From: Sedimentisphaerales bacterium
GTDB lineage: Bacteria > Planctomycetota > Phycisphaerae > Sedimentisphaerales > Anaerobacaceae
Assembly (NCBI GenBank): GCA_016936275.1
Contig: JAFGPJ010000397.1
Span: 1-39,277 of the forward strand
Reading direction: 5' to 3'
Length of the DNA stretch: 39,277 nucleotides
The notes below the pieces were generated by a model, which saw nothing but the letters and a program-made list of their open reading frames with translations, had not been told where the DNA came from and ran no database searches. Shown here piece after piece: positions 32,545 through 39,277 of this stretch (position 1 is its first letter; every line of letters starts with the position of its first letter). The position numbers and the translations under genes were made by a program.

Positions 32545-33905
32545 CCGTAAGCTCCTTTGATTCTTCCACTCGAGCTGAATCCTTCATAGCTGCGCATAAG
32601 CAGGTTGGCTTCTATCTTCTGCACCAAATCAAGTGATACACTAACTACAATAAGTAAACCTGTACCACCCAGGAAGCTCGCGACAATCCAGTCTATATGA
32701 AGAAGAACCATTATCAGCGTTGGAATTATTGCAATCATTGCCAGAAACGACGCGCCGAAATACGTGATACGTGTCATTACCGTCTCTAAGTATTCCGCTG
32801 TCCTTCTGCCGGGCCTCAACCCCGGTATGAAACTGCCTGAATCGCGAAGATTCTTCGCCATCTCCTTGGGCTGAAACTGAACTGTCGTCCAGAAATAAGC
32901 AAATAAGAATATCAATAACATATAAAGAACATTATATGTATATGCCGAACCAGGCCTGAAAGCCCCCTCGATAGTATTTATTATTGCCGAGTCTCTAAAC
33001 GCTGGAATATGTCTTAACTGACTAATCAGTAATGGCGGGAAAAGCATAAAACTTGATGCGAAGATAATCGGCATAACTCCGCCATGATTAACCCTGAGCG
33101 GCAAATAATGTCTCTGGCCGCCGTACATCCTTCTGCCGCGCATCTGCTTGGCCTGCTGAATTGGTATTCGCCGCTGTCCCTGGGTTATTAATATGGCACC
33201 GGCAACAACGGTAACGAACGCCGCAATCAAAAAGCCTACCTGAGCAGGACCAATCTTGCCCGCTGCCGCTGTAACTGTAAAATCCATTTCATTAATAAGC
33301 TGACGTACCGCCCATGGCATCCTTGCTAAGATACCTGCCATAATGATAAGACTTATTCCGTTGCCTATGCCGTATTCATCTATCTGCTCGCCCAGCCACA
33401 TCAAAAACAGCGTTCCAGCCGTCATTCCTATTACGCCGAAAATAATTGCCCTGCCATGCATCCCCGTATAAACAAAATCTGTCCCGCCAAGCATACGCAT
33501 ATACATCAATGCCTGAACTATACAAATAAGAACAGTCAAATACCGCGTATATTCCTGTATCTTTTTATGCCCGCTCTGCCCCTCCTGCCGCAGCTTCCGC
33601 AAAGCCGGTATCACCTCACCTAAAAGCATAAGGATAATCGATGCTGTAATATAAGGCATAATTCCCAAACCGAACAAGCTGCTCTTGCTCAATGTGCCGC
33701 CGGTAAACATATTCATCATATCGGCGGCTCTGCCTAAAGGCGAATCGGTATCACGGTTCTGAACCTGTGCCTTAATTGCGTTATTGTCAAAACACGGATT
33801 GGATATGTGAAAACCAATCCGATATATCACTAAAAGAGCAAGCGTAAACAATATCTTGTTACGCAAATCCGGAATCTTAAATATGTTTACTACAACGTTA
33901 AACAT
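32541..33905 (-). CDS. secY: Protein translocase subunit SecY
   Basis: SecY (454 aa) is the channel of the Sec translocon in the inner membrane. Ten hydrophobic helices can be placed. Conserved stretches include LGIMPYITASIILMLL, the helix-4/5 region EQIDEYGIGNGISLIIMAGI, and the cytoplasmic loop GQRRIPIQQAKQMRGRRMYGG. The C-terminal loop AKNLRDSGSFIPGLRPGRRTAEYL is also typical. Length is slightly above that of E. coli. It lies 32 bp after rplO. Confidence 0.98.
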   Translation of the reverse strand: MFNVVVNIFKIPDLRNKILFTLALLVIYRIGFHISNPCFDNNAIKAQVQNRDTDSPLGRAADMMNMFTGGTLSKSSLFGLGIMPYITASIILMLLGEVIPALRKLRQEGQSGHKKIQEYTRYLTVLICIVQALMYMRMLGGTDFVYTGMHGRAIIFGVIGMTAGTLFLMWLGEQIDEYGIGNGISLIIMAGILARMPWAVRQLINEMDFTVTAAAGKIGPAQVGFLIAAFVTVVAGAILITQGQRRIPIQQAKQMRGRRMYGGQRHYLPLRVNHGGVMPIIFASSFMLFPPLLISQLRHIPAFRDSAIINTIEGAFRPGSAYTYNVLYMLLIFLFAYFWTTVQFQPKEMAKNLRDSGSFIPGLRPGRRTAEYLETVMTRITYFGASFLAMIAIIPTLIMVLLHIDWIVASFLGGTGLLIVVSVSLDLVQKIEANLLMRSYEGFSSSGRIKGAYG

Positions 33906-33937
33906 TTAATCCTGTCCAATCAGTTTAATAACCTGAA

Positions 33938-34384
33938 TCATATAACCTTGACCTTGCCGCCAACCGCGACTATTTTCTGCTCGGCGCTTCTGCTGAATTT
34001 ATGGGCACTTATATCCAGTTTCTTGGTAAGCTGACCGTCACCGAGAATCTTTATTCTCGACGCTTCACTATCGATAAGACCAGCCTTCAAAAACTGCTCT
34101 ATATTGATAGTGCTGCCCTCTTCGAATCTTTCCAGTTGTGAAACGTTAATTATCTCGTATTTGCTGGCAAAATTGGCGTTGTTGAAACCTCGCTTGGGAA
34201 TACGGCGGTAAAGAGGCATCTGACCGCCTTCTCTGAGCAGCATCCCGGTTGTGCCGCCGCTGCGGCTGCCTTGCCCTTTATGACCCCTGCAGCTCGTCTT
34301 GCCTTTACCGCTGCCGACTCCTCTGCCGATTCGCTTGCGGTTCCTTTTTTTACCGATTACCGTTGTTATTTCGTGATTAAGCAT
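33938..34384 (-). CDS. rplO: 50S ribosomal protein L15
   Basis: L15 (148 aa) is a late-assembling large-subunit protein. The Gly/Arg-rich N-terminal half is clear (RKRIGRGVGSGKGKTSCRG, GQMPLYRRIPKRGF), followed by the globular part ending KFSRSAEQKIVAVGGKVKVI. It starts only eight bases after rpsE, so rpmD, which normally lies between, is absent here. Confidence 0.97.
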   Translation of the reverse strand: MLNHEITTVIGKKRNRKRIGRGVGSGKGKTSCRGHKGQGSRSGGTTGMLLREGGQMPLYRRIPKRGFNNANFASKYEIINVSQLERFEEGSTINIEQFLKAGLIDSEASRIKILGDGQLTKKLDISAHKFSRSAEQKIVAVGGKVKVI

Positions 34385-34392
34385 TTATAATA

Positions 34393-34911
34393 TCACCACC
34401 TTTTAACAGGCTCAACTTCGACCCCGCGAAGGGATTCTACCATTTCCTTATCTCTTAATTTCAACAATCCGTCCATCGTCGCTTTGACAACGTTTTTAGC
34501 GCTTGTACTGCCGATTACCTTAGTCAAAACATCCTGAACTCCTGCGTACTCAAGCACCGCTCGGGCGCTTGAGCCGGCGATTACTCCTGTTCCGGGACTG
34601 GCTGGAACCAGTATTATTTTTGTCGACATATATTTGCCGGTAATCTGGTGAGGTATCGTCCTGCCCACCAACGATATCGTATGAAGCGACTTCTTCGCGT
34701 CCTTTACTGCCTTTTCTACCGCCAAAGGAACTTCGTTGGCCTTGCCATAACCAATACCCACTCTGCCTGCACGATTACCTACTACAACCTGTGCCGCAAA
34801 ACTAAATCGCCTTCCGCCCTTGACAACCTTGGAACAGCGGAAGATTTTTACCACAGTATCTTCAAAAGGCTGTTCTTCCTGTGCGTTAGTATTTACTGTT
34901 TCAAGAGCCAA
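34393..34911 (-). CDS. rpsE: 30S ribosomal protein S5 (TTG start)
   Basis: S5 (172 aa) takes part in translational accuracy and mRNA unwinding at the entry channel. The dsRBD-like part reads VVKIFRCSKVVKGGRRFSFAAQVVVG and is followed by GKANEVPLAVEKAVKDAKK and PGTGVIAGSSARAVLEYAG. The start is TTG at 34911 with GGAG seven bases upstream; no in-frame ATG stands before the conserved part, and the nearby upstream ATG is out of frame. The gene is 24 bp after rplR. Confidence 0.96.
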   Translation of the reverse strand: MALETVNTNAQEEQPFEDTVVKIFRCSKVVKGGRRFSFAAQVVVGNRAGRVGIGYGKANEVPLAVEKAVKDAKKSLHTISLVGRTIPHQITGKYMSTKIILVPASPGTGVIAGSSARAVLEYAGVQDVLTKVIGSTSAKNVVKATMDGLLKLRDKEMVESLRGVEVEPVKRW

Positions 34912-34935
34912 TTTATTTCTCCAATTTCCATAAAA

Positions 34936-35301
34936 CTAAAATGCCAAACCTGCTTTTCTGGCAGCTTCGGCCAGTGCCTTACATCTGCCGTGATATTTAT
35001 AAGGCCCCCTGTCAAAGCTTACACACTTAATACCGACATTCAACGCTGCCCTGGCAATCGCCTCACCAACCGTTGCCGCCGCTTCTTTGTTGCCGCCGCG
35101 TTTTATCTTGCCCTTAAGAGACTTGTTTTTTGTACTGGCTGATGCAAGAGTAACACCGGCCACATCGTCGATAATCTGAGCGTAAATATGCTTATTCGAG
35201 CGATACACGTTCAAACGAGGCCGCTCAGGTGTTCCTGATACCTTTTTTCTTACACGATATTTACGACGTCGTGCAGTTATATCTTTTTTTTCTAATCTCA
35301 T
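34936..35301 (-). CDS. rplR: 50S ribosomal protein L18
   Basis: L18 (121 aa) binds 5S rRNA. The basic N-terminus [20 protein letters not shown], the middle [22 protein letters not shown] and the C-terminus [24 protein letters not shown] are canonical. It follows rplF by 17 bp and precedes rpsE. Confidence 0.98.
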   Translation of the reverse strand: MRLEKKDITARRRKYRVRKKVSGTPERPRLNVYRSNKHIYAQIIDDVAGVTLASASTKNKSLKGKIKRGGNKEAAATVGEAIARAALNVGIKCVSFDRGPYKYHGRCKALAEAARKAGLAF

Positions 35302-35318
35302 AAGTTATAAATTCCGTA

Positions 35319-35900
35319 TTACGCCGCTCCGGTTGCAAACGCCTTGCCGACCTTACGTCTTATCTGCTCACCCACATAACGGATTCCCTTACCTTTATAA
35401 GGCTCCGGAGGCCTGACCTTTCTGATTGCAGATGCAAACTGTCCCAATCGTTCCTTGTCTATACTACTGATGCTGAACTTCGCCGGTACATCATCTCCTC
35501 TTGTCGCCTTAGCCTCTATACTAACCTTAACACCTTTAGGTATCAAAAGCTCCGCAGGATTGCAGAATCCGACCTGCAAAACGAGCTTGCCGCCCTGCTC
35601 GGCAACATTGAAACCGGTGCCGTAAATCTCAAACTTCTTTTCGTATCCCTTGCTCACACCGGCTACCATATTCGCAATCAACGCACGCGTCGTACCGTGC
35701 ATCTGCCTGTTCAGACGCACCTTCGGCTCATCATTTATAATATTGACAACCTTTGCCGACTCATCATACCCGACTTTAATCAACGGATTAACATCCATCT
35801 CAAGGCTGCCCAGCTTACCGGTAACTTTAACATGCCTGCCCTTAAGCTCAACTTTCACGCCATCCGGAATTTCAACTGGTTTTTTCCCAATACGACTCAT
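35319..35900 (-). CDS. rplF: 50S ribosomal protein L6
   Basis: L6 (193 aa, somewhat longer than the usual 177-180) is near the sarcin-ricin loop. It starts MSRIGKKPVEIPDGVKVEL and ends with RKVRPPEPYKGKGIRYVGEQIRRKVGKAFATGAA. The extra residues lie in the first half (a loop around NIINDEPKV) and in the insert near RGDDVPAKFS. It lies between rpsH and rplR in the normal spc order. Confidence 0.97.
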   Translation of the reverse strand: MSRIGKKPVEIPDGVKVELKGRHVKVTGKLGSLEMDVNPLIKVGYDESAKVVNIINDEPKVRLNRQMHGTTRALIANMVAGVSKGYEKKFEIYGTGFNVAEQGGKLVLQVGFCNPAELLIPKGVKVSIEAKATRGDDVPAKFSISSIDKERLGQFASAIRKVRPPEPYKGKGIRYVGEQIRRKVGKAFATGAA

Positions 35901-35920
35901 ATCTGCTGTCTCATATTAAT

Positions 35921-36319
35921 TTAACAAACGGTACAAAGAATCTCACCGCCGTGCTTTTGGCGGCGGCACTTCCCGTCACTCATAACTCCTTTGCTTGTCG
36001 ATACTACCGCAATACCCATTCCATTCATCACTATAGGCAAATCCTCGACTCCCGAGTAAATCCTTCTGCCCGGTTTGCTGACGCGGTCTATCTGGCGAAT
36101 TATACCATCACCGTTAATATCGTATTTCAGACCTATCCGCAAAACACCCTGTTTGCCGTCGTCGATACGGTCATAGCCTTTGATATATCCTTCTTCCTTG
36201 AGAACCGCTGCTATTCCTTCACATATATTCGAAGCGCGAATATTCACTTCCTTGCTGCCGTTGCGAAGGGCATTTCGTATCCTCGTCAGCATATCTGCTA
36301 TTGGGTCACTCAAACTCAT
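35921..36319 (-). CDS. rpsH: 30S ribosomal protein S8
   Basis: S8 (132 aa) binds the central domain of 16S rRNA and, in enteric bacteria, represses the spc operon. The N-terminus MSLSDPIADMLTRIRNALRN and the C-terminal GMGIAVVSTSKGVMSD are canonical. The end GGEILCTVC replaces the more common LCYVW-type ending, placing two cysteines at the tail. It follows rpsN by 70 bp. Confidence 0.97.
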   Translation of the reverse strand: MSLSDPIADMLTRIRNALRNGSKEVNIRASNICEGIAAVLKEEGYIKGYDRIDDGKQGVLRIGLKYDINGDGIIRQIDRVSKPGRRIYSGVEDLPIVMNGMGIAVVSTSKGVMSDGKCRRQKHGGEILCTVC

Positions 36320-36389
36320 TCAAAACTCCACTATATATTTTACTATAAAAATCCGTGTTAATCTGTGTTAATCAGTGTCTAACAAAAAA

Positions 36390-36575
36390 TTACCAGCTTG
36401 CCTTTTTAACGCCAGGTATCTTCCCCTCATTAGCCAGGTTCCTGAAGCATATCCGGCATATTTTGAACTTGCGATACACCGCCCTGCTTCTGCCGCAAAA
36501 CGCACAACGCGTATAGCCCCTGACCCTGAACTTAGGCTTCTTATTACACTTATTAATCAACGCCTTTGTTGTCAT
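36390..36575 (-). CDS. rpsN: 30S ribosomal protein S14 type Z (zinc)
   Basis: This 61-residue S14 is the short zinc-binding type: CAFCGR and CRICFRNLA supply C-x2-C-x12-C-x2-C, and the protein ends in the typical GVKKASW. The zinc-free long form of E. coli is not seen here. It is 31 bp after rplE. Confidence 0.97.
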   Translation of the reverse strand: MTTKALINKCNKKPKFRVRGYTRCAFCGRSRAVYRKFKICRICFRNLANEGKIPGVKKASW

Positions 36576-36606
36576 CTAAATAACTCCGATAAAAATTGCC
36601 GCCATT

Positions 36607-37149
36607 TTAGTTCTGTTTGAACGGCATCCCAAAACAGGACAAAAGCTTCCTGCATTCATCATCGCTTTTGGCTGTCGTTACAAATGTAATATTCATACCC
36701 TGGATATTTTCCATTTTTGCGGTGTCTATCTCGGGAAAAACACTCTGTTCACTAAGCCCCATCGAGTAATTGCCTCTGCCGTCAAAACTCTTCTGATTAA
36801 GGCCTCGAAAGTCCCTTACCCGCGGAACAGCCAGGCTGATTAAACGGTCCATAAACTCATACATCCGGACACCGCGAAGAGTAACCTTCAAGCCGATATC
36901 ACTGCCGGCACGAAGCTTAAAATTCGACACGCTTTTTCTCGCCTTGCAGACAATCGGCTGCTGACCCGTTATCATCGTCAGGTCCTTCTTTGCCGATTCA
37001 AGGAATTTCTTGTCCTGCAGACTCTTGCCCACACCCATCGACACTACCACCTTTTTAACCTTTGGTACGGCCATAGGATTGGTGTAGCCGAACTCTTTTT
37101 TCAGCTCGTCGATTATTTTTGACTTATATAAATCTCTCAATCGTGCCAT
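36607..37149 (-). CDS. rplE: 50S ribosomal protein L5
   Basis: L5 (180 aa) binds 5S rRNA and contacts P-site tRNA. Family stretches are VPKVKKVVVSMGVG, TGQQPIVCKARKSVSNFKLRAG, GLKVTLRGVRMYEFMDRL and YSMGLSEQSVFPEID. Length is normal. It is 57 bp after rplX. Confidence 0.98.
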   Translation of the reverse strand: MARLRDLYKSKIIDELKKEFGYTNPMAVPKVKKVVVSMGVGKSLQDKKFLESAKKDLTMITGQQPIVCKARKSVSNFKLRAGSDIGLKVTLRGVRMYEFMDRLISLAVPRVRDFRGLNQKSFDGRGNYSMGLSEQSVFPEIDTAKMENIQGMNITFVTTAKSDDECRKLLSCFGMPFKQN

Positions 37150-37206
37150 CGCTTATTCTTACACCTGTCGAATTATTTTCAAATCAGCGGCTTACCCGCC
37201 TGACTT

Positions 37207-37545
37207 CTAATCTTTTTTACCTCGTTTTGTTAATCCTATCTCAGTCCCGTCAATGCCTACCCGCTTTTTCGCGCCGTCCGATTCAATCTTATGCCTGACC
37301 CGCACTCCCTTATTGCTCTTGGAACTGACCGGCAATACATTGCTTATATCAATCGGCTGTTCCACCGTAATCTGGCCGCCCTGCGGATTCTGACGCGAAC
37401 GGCGGACATGCTTACGCGCAAGATTATGGCCCTGTATCAGGACTTTGCCTTCCTTCGGAAAAACACGAAGCGCCTTACCGGTAGCTCCTTTGTGCGCCCC
37501 GGAAATAATCTCTACCGTATCACCTTTTTTTACATGTAAACTCAT
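37207..37545 (-). CDS. rplX: 50S ribosomal protein L24
   Basis: L24 (112 aa) initiates large-subunit assembly. The KOW motif is at the start (KKGDTVEIISGAHKGATGKALRVFPKEGKVLIQGHNLARKHV is the region, residues 6-47), followed by the Q-G-G-Q-I-T-V-E strand. It ends in a basic tail GLTKRGKKD. Gaps are 76 bp to rplN and 57 bp to rplE. Confidence 0.97.
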   Translation of the reverse strand: MSLHVKKGDTVEIISGAHKGATGKALRVFPKEGKVLIQGHNLARKHVRRSRQNPQGGQITVEQPIDISNVLPVSSKSNKGVRVRHKIESDGAKKRVGIDGTEIGLTKRGKKD

Positions 37546-37571
37546 ATCTACTCACTACCTGTCTCGCCGTA

Positions 37572-37587
37572 GCCTTTAGGCAAAGGC
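37572..37587. repeat. Small hairpin GCCTTT/AAAGGC in rplN-rplX gap
   Basis: A 6-bp perfect stem with a 4-base loop in the 76-bp gap, next to a short tandem stretch of ACTATTA-type units (37593-37615). It may be a remnant of a dispersed element or nothing functional. Confidence 0.3.
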
Positions 37588-37621
37588 GGATTCACTAATA
37601 ACTATTAACTATTCACTGCCG

Positions 37622-38011
37622 TTACACTACTTCGCTCGCAAGCGAGATTATCTTCATATAGTTCTTTTCACGAAGCTCTCTTGCAACCGCGCCGAATATT
37701 CTTGTCCCTAACGGGTTACCATCATTGTCAATCATTACCGCAGCATTGCTGTCAAAACGCACATAACTGCCGTCCCCCCTTTTAAGAGGACTTCGTGTTC
37801 GGACAATTACGCATTTATGAACCTTCTTGTCATCCAGCGGACACGTCGGCAGACACTTCTTTATTGCGACTGTTATTACATCGCCAATACTTGCCGTAGG
37901 CCTGCGCATCTTCCCCTGGCGGGTTCCGCCTCTGCCAAGAACCTTAATACACAACGCGGTCTTAACGCCGCTGTTGTCGGTTATATCCAGCATTGTCTCC
38001 TGTTGAATCAC
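37622..38011 (-). CDS. rplN: 50S ribosomal protein L14 (GTG start)
   Basis: L14 (129 aa) is at the subunit interface. It begins [26 protein letters not shown], the canonical start, encoded from GTG at 38011. AAGGTGA lies seven bases upstream, and GTGA overlaps the rpsQ stop, so translation is coupled. The family signature [10 protein letters not shown] and C-terminal [26 protein letters not shown] are present. An internal stretch [14 protein letters not shown] is slightly longer than in E. coli. Confidence 0.98.
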   Translation of the reverse strand: MIQQETMLDITDNSGVKTALCIKVLGRGGTRQGKMRRPTASIGDVITVAIKKCLPTCPLDDKKVHKCVIVRTRSPLKRGDGSYVRFDSNAAVMIDNDGNPLGTRIFGAVARELREKNYMKIISLASEVV

Positions 38012-38301
38012 TGTGACGTCACCTTTATAAAGCTGCTACCTTTTCTTTCTGCCGCCTTTTGAAGAATCCTTACCAACCTGTGACTTTTGGTCTTGCTGAG
38101 CGGACGGCACTGTGCTATTTCAACCAAATCACCAACATCACACTGATTACGCTCGTCATGAACACCGAGTTTAGTTCTTTGTTTTACATATTTACCGTAC
38201 ACAGGGTGTTTAACCTTATGTTCAAGCACAACCTTTGTGCTCTTGTTGCCGCTTCGGCTAACCACCACTCCGGTCAGTGTTTTTATCTTTTTTTCCTGCA
38301 C
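38008..38301 (-). CDS. rpsQ: 30S ribosomal protein S17 (GTG start)
   Basis: S17 (97 aa) is a primary 16S-binding OB-fold protein. [20 protein letters not shown] and [19 protein letters not shown] are typical, as is [22 protein letters not shown]. The start is GTG at 38301, with GAGGAAA about nine bases upstream. The C-terminal extension after the OB fold is short. Its stop overlaps the rplN start. Confidence 0.97.
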   Translation of the reverse strand: MQEKKIKTLTGVVVSRSGNKSTKVVLEHKVKHPVYGKYVKQRTKLGVHDERNQCDVGDLVEIAQCRPLSKTKSHRLVRILQKAAERKGSSFIKVTSQ

Positions 38302-38316
38302 CTTTTATTTCCTCGG

Positions 38317-38520
38317 CTAATTATTCTGGCCTTGCCTTTCTCTTTCACGCATCACTGTCTTTACACGGGCTATTTCCCTGCGGGTATTAATTACCGATTT
38401 ATAATTTTCAAGCTTTTCTGTTACTGACTGGCTGCGCATTTCAAATAGACGCTTCTGTAGTTCTTCAGCCTTCTCGCTAAGCTCATCTGTGCTCATCTCT
38501 CTGTAATTAAGTGCTTTCAT
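38317..38520 (-). CDS. rpmC: 50S ribosomal protein L29
   Basis: L29 (67 aa) is a small helical hairpin near the exit tunnel. It reads MKALNYREMSTDELSEKAEELQ at the start and has the conserved INTRREIARVKTVMRER near the end. It follows rplP after an unusually long 153-bp gap that holds a palindromic repeat, and precedes rpsQ by 15 bp. Confidence 0.97.
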   Translation of the reverse strand: MKALNYREMSTDELSEKAEELQKRLFEMRSQSVTEKLENYKSVINTRREIARVKTVMRERERQGQNN

Positions 38521-38626
38521 TTTTTAACAATCCAATCAACCAACCACTAATCAACCACTTTTTACCCGACGACTTGTCCGACATAGTCCCGATTTTTTCT
38601 ATCAAGACGAAGTCGGAAGCCTTTCA

Positions 38627-38665
38627 GCCTTCGTAGCCACTTCGGCGAAGTAGGCTGGCGAAGGC
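38627..38665. repeat. Nested palindromic repeat between rplP and rpmC
   Basis: In the 153-bp gap, GCCTTCG (38627-38633) pairs with CGAAGGC (38659-38665), AGCC (38635-38638) with GGCT (38653-38656), and ACTTC with GAAGT around the loop GGC. The result is a long nested hairpin with no T-run on either strand. The G+C content and CGAAG units differ from the surroundings. It looks like a dispersed palindromic (REP- or MITE-like) element inserted in the ribosomal operon. Copies elsewhere in the genome cannot be seen from this window. Confidence 0.65.
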
Positions 38666-38673
38666 GGGAACCC

Positions 38674-39093
38674 TTACAATGAATGCCAACGTCTGACAAG
38701 TCTGCACCGAACAGGCATCTTATGCGAAACCCTCAATAACGCCCTTTTAGCCACATCTTCATCAACGCCGCCTATCTCAAAAAGCACATTGCCCGGCCTT
38801 ACACATGCCACCCAGAATGCCGGCTCTCCCTTACCTTTACCCATTCGAGTCTCAAGAGGCTTGGCACTGACAGGCTTATGAGGAAATATACGTATATATA
38901 CCTTTCCTTCACGGTGAAGGAAGTGTGTTGCCGCGACTCGGCCTGCCTCTATCTGCTTGCCCGATATCCAGCTCTCTTCAAGGCTCTGCAAACCGTAATC
39001 TCCGAACGTAACATGATTACTTCGCGTTGCCTTGCCTTTCATCTTACCGCGTTGGCTCTTACGGTACTTCACTCGTTTGGGCATTAACGCCAT
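38674..39093 (-). CDS. rplP: 50S ribosomal protein L16
   Basis: L16 (139 aa) helps shape the A site of the large subunit. From the ATG at 39093 it reads MALMPKRVKYRKSQRGKMKG, the canonical start; GAGG lies about ten bases upstream. A TTG two codons further up is possible but unlikely. Conserved parts are ATRSNHVTFGDYGLQSLE, WISGKQIEAGRVAATHFLHREGKV and RMGKGKGEPAFWVACVRPG. It precedes the gap with the palindromic repeat and follows rpsC by 28 bp. Confidence 0.97.
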   Translation of the reverse strand: MALMPKRVKYRKSQRGKMKGKATRSNHVTFGDYGLQSLEESWISGKQIEAGRVAATHFLHREGKVYIRIFPHKPVSAKPLETRMGKGKGEPAFWVACVRPGNVLFEIGGVDEDVAKRALLRVSHKMPVRCRLVRRWHSL

Positions 39094-39121
39094 TATCAAT
39101 CAACCTCAAAATAACTGATTA

Positions 39122-39277
39122 TCAATTACCTGAATCTTCTCTGGAACTACTTTTATCAGCTCCGGTATCCGCAGGATTAGAATTATCTGTAGCCGGACTC
39201 GGACTTGCCGGTTTTTTAGCCGCCGATGCTCCCGCTTTAGCTTTCGAACCGCTTCTGGTCCTGCCGCCGCTTTTGAC
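39122..39277 (-). CDS. rpsC: Probable 30S ribosomal protein S3, C-terminal tail (partial)
   Basis: The frame enters the window at 39277 and ends with TGA at 39122, giving 51 residues rich in Ala, Ser, Lys, Pro and Asp (VKSGGRTRSGSKAKAG near the edge, ending SSREDSGN). No folded S3 core is in view. The assignment rests on its place immediately upstream of rplP, where rpsC normally stands, and on the fact that S3 proteins often have disordered C-terminal extensions. The gene continues outside the window. Confidence 0.7.
   Translation of the reverse strand, partial: VKSGGRTRSGSKAKAGASAAKKPASPSPATDNSNPADTGADKSSSREDSGN

Noticed and set aside
38521-38673. Rho-independent terminator between rplP and rpmC
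   Set aside because: The hairpin is strong but has no T-run on the minus strand, and ending transcription here would cut off most of the spc genes.

Overview
The window looks like a chromosomal piece of a Gram-negative, polysaccharide-degrading bacterium, most likely from the Planctomycetota (Phycisphaerae type). Three things point there: a dense set of secreted glycoside hydrolases with no SusC/SusD pair, Calx-beta-like repeats of the kind common in planctomycetal secreted proteins, and Zn-ribbon forms of several ribosomal proteins. This placement is inference, because no 16S gene is present.

Positions 1-26600 hold a carbohydrate-utilisation locus. On the minus strand, read from right to left, it encodes a GH50-like lipoprotein, a GPH-family (MelB-like) sugar:cation symporter, a GH42 beta-galactosidase, a GH112 galactosyl-disaccharide phosphorylase, a GH29 alpha-L-fucosidase, a LacZ-type GH2, a GH35 beta-galactosidase and a second GH2 with a C-terminal F5/8 type C domain. 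A promoter-like sequence precedes the first gene, and most gaps are short. Beyond this run lie a plus-strand pair (a DUF3616 protein and a second GH50-like enzyme with a Tat-type lipoprotein signal) and a minus-strand GH31 alpha-xylosidase/alpha-glucosidase with an inserted PA14 domain. The fucosidase, GH2, GH35, GH31 and GH50-like proteins carry export signals. GH42 and GH112 do not. The simplest model is that fucosylated, galactose-rich glycans are trimmed outside the cytoplasm, short galactosides enter through the symporter, and GH112 and GH42 split them inside, GH112 yielding galactose-1-phosphate.

Positions 26960-39277 hold the end of the ribosomal-protein supercluster (S10-spc-alpha order), all on the minus strand: rpsC (partial), rplP, rpmC, rpsQ, rplN, rplX, rplE, rpsN, rpsH, rplF, rplR, rpsE, rplO, secY, adk, map, infA, rpmJ, rpsM, rpsK, rpsD, rpoA, rplQ, a HIT-family gene, then an initiator tRNA with its own promoter and a Rho-independent terminator. 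rpmD (L30) is missing from its usual place between rpsE and rplO.

The most unusual items are the symporter, which carries about 220 residues of Calx-beta-like repeats between its last two membrane helices; the pairing of GH112 and GH42 in a fucosidase/galactosidase locus; an initiator tRNA gene with C instead of U at position 33; and palindromic repeat elements in the symporter-GH42 gap and between rplP and rpmC.
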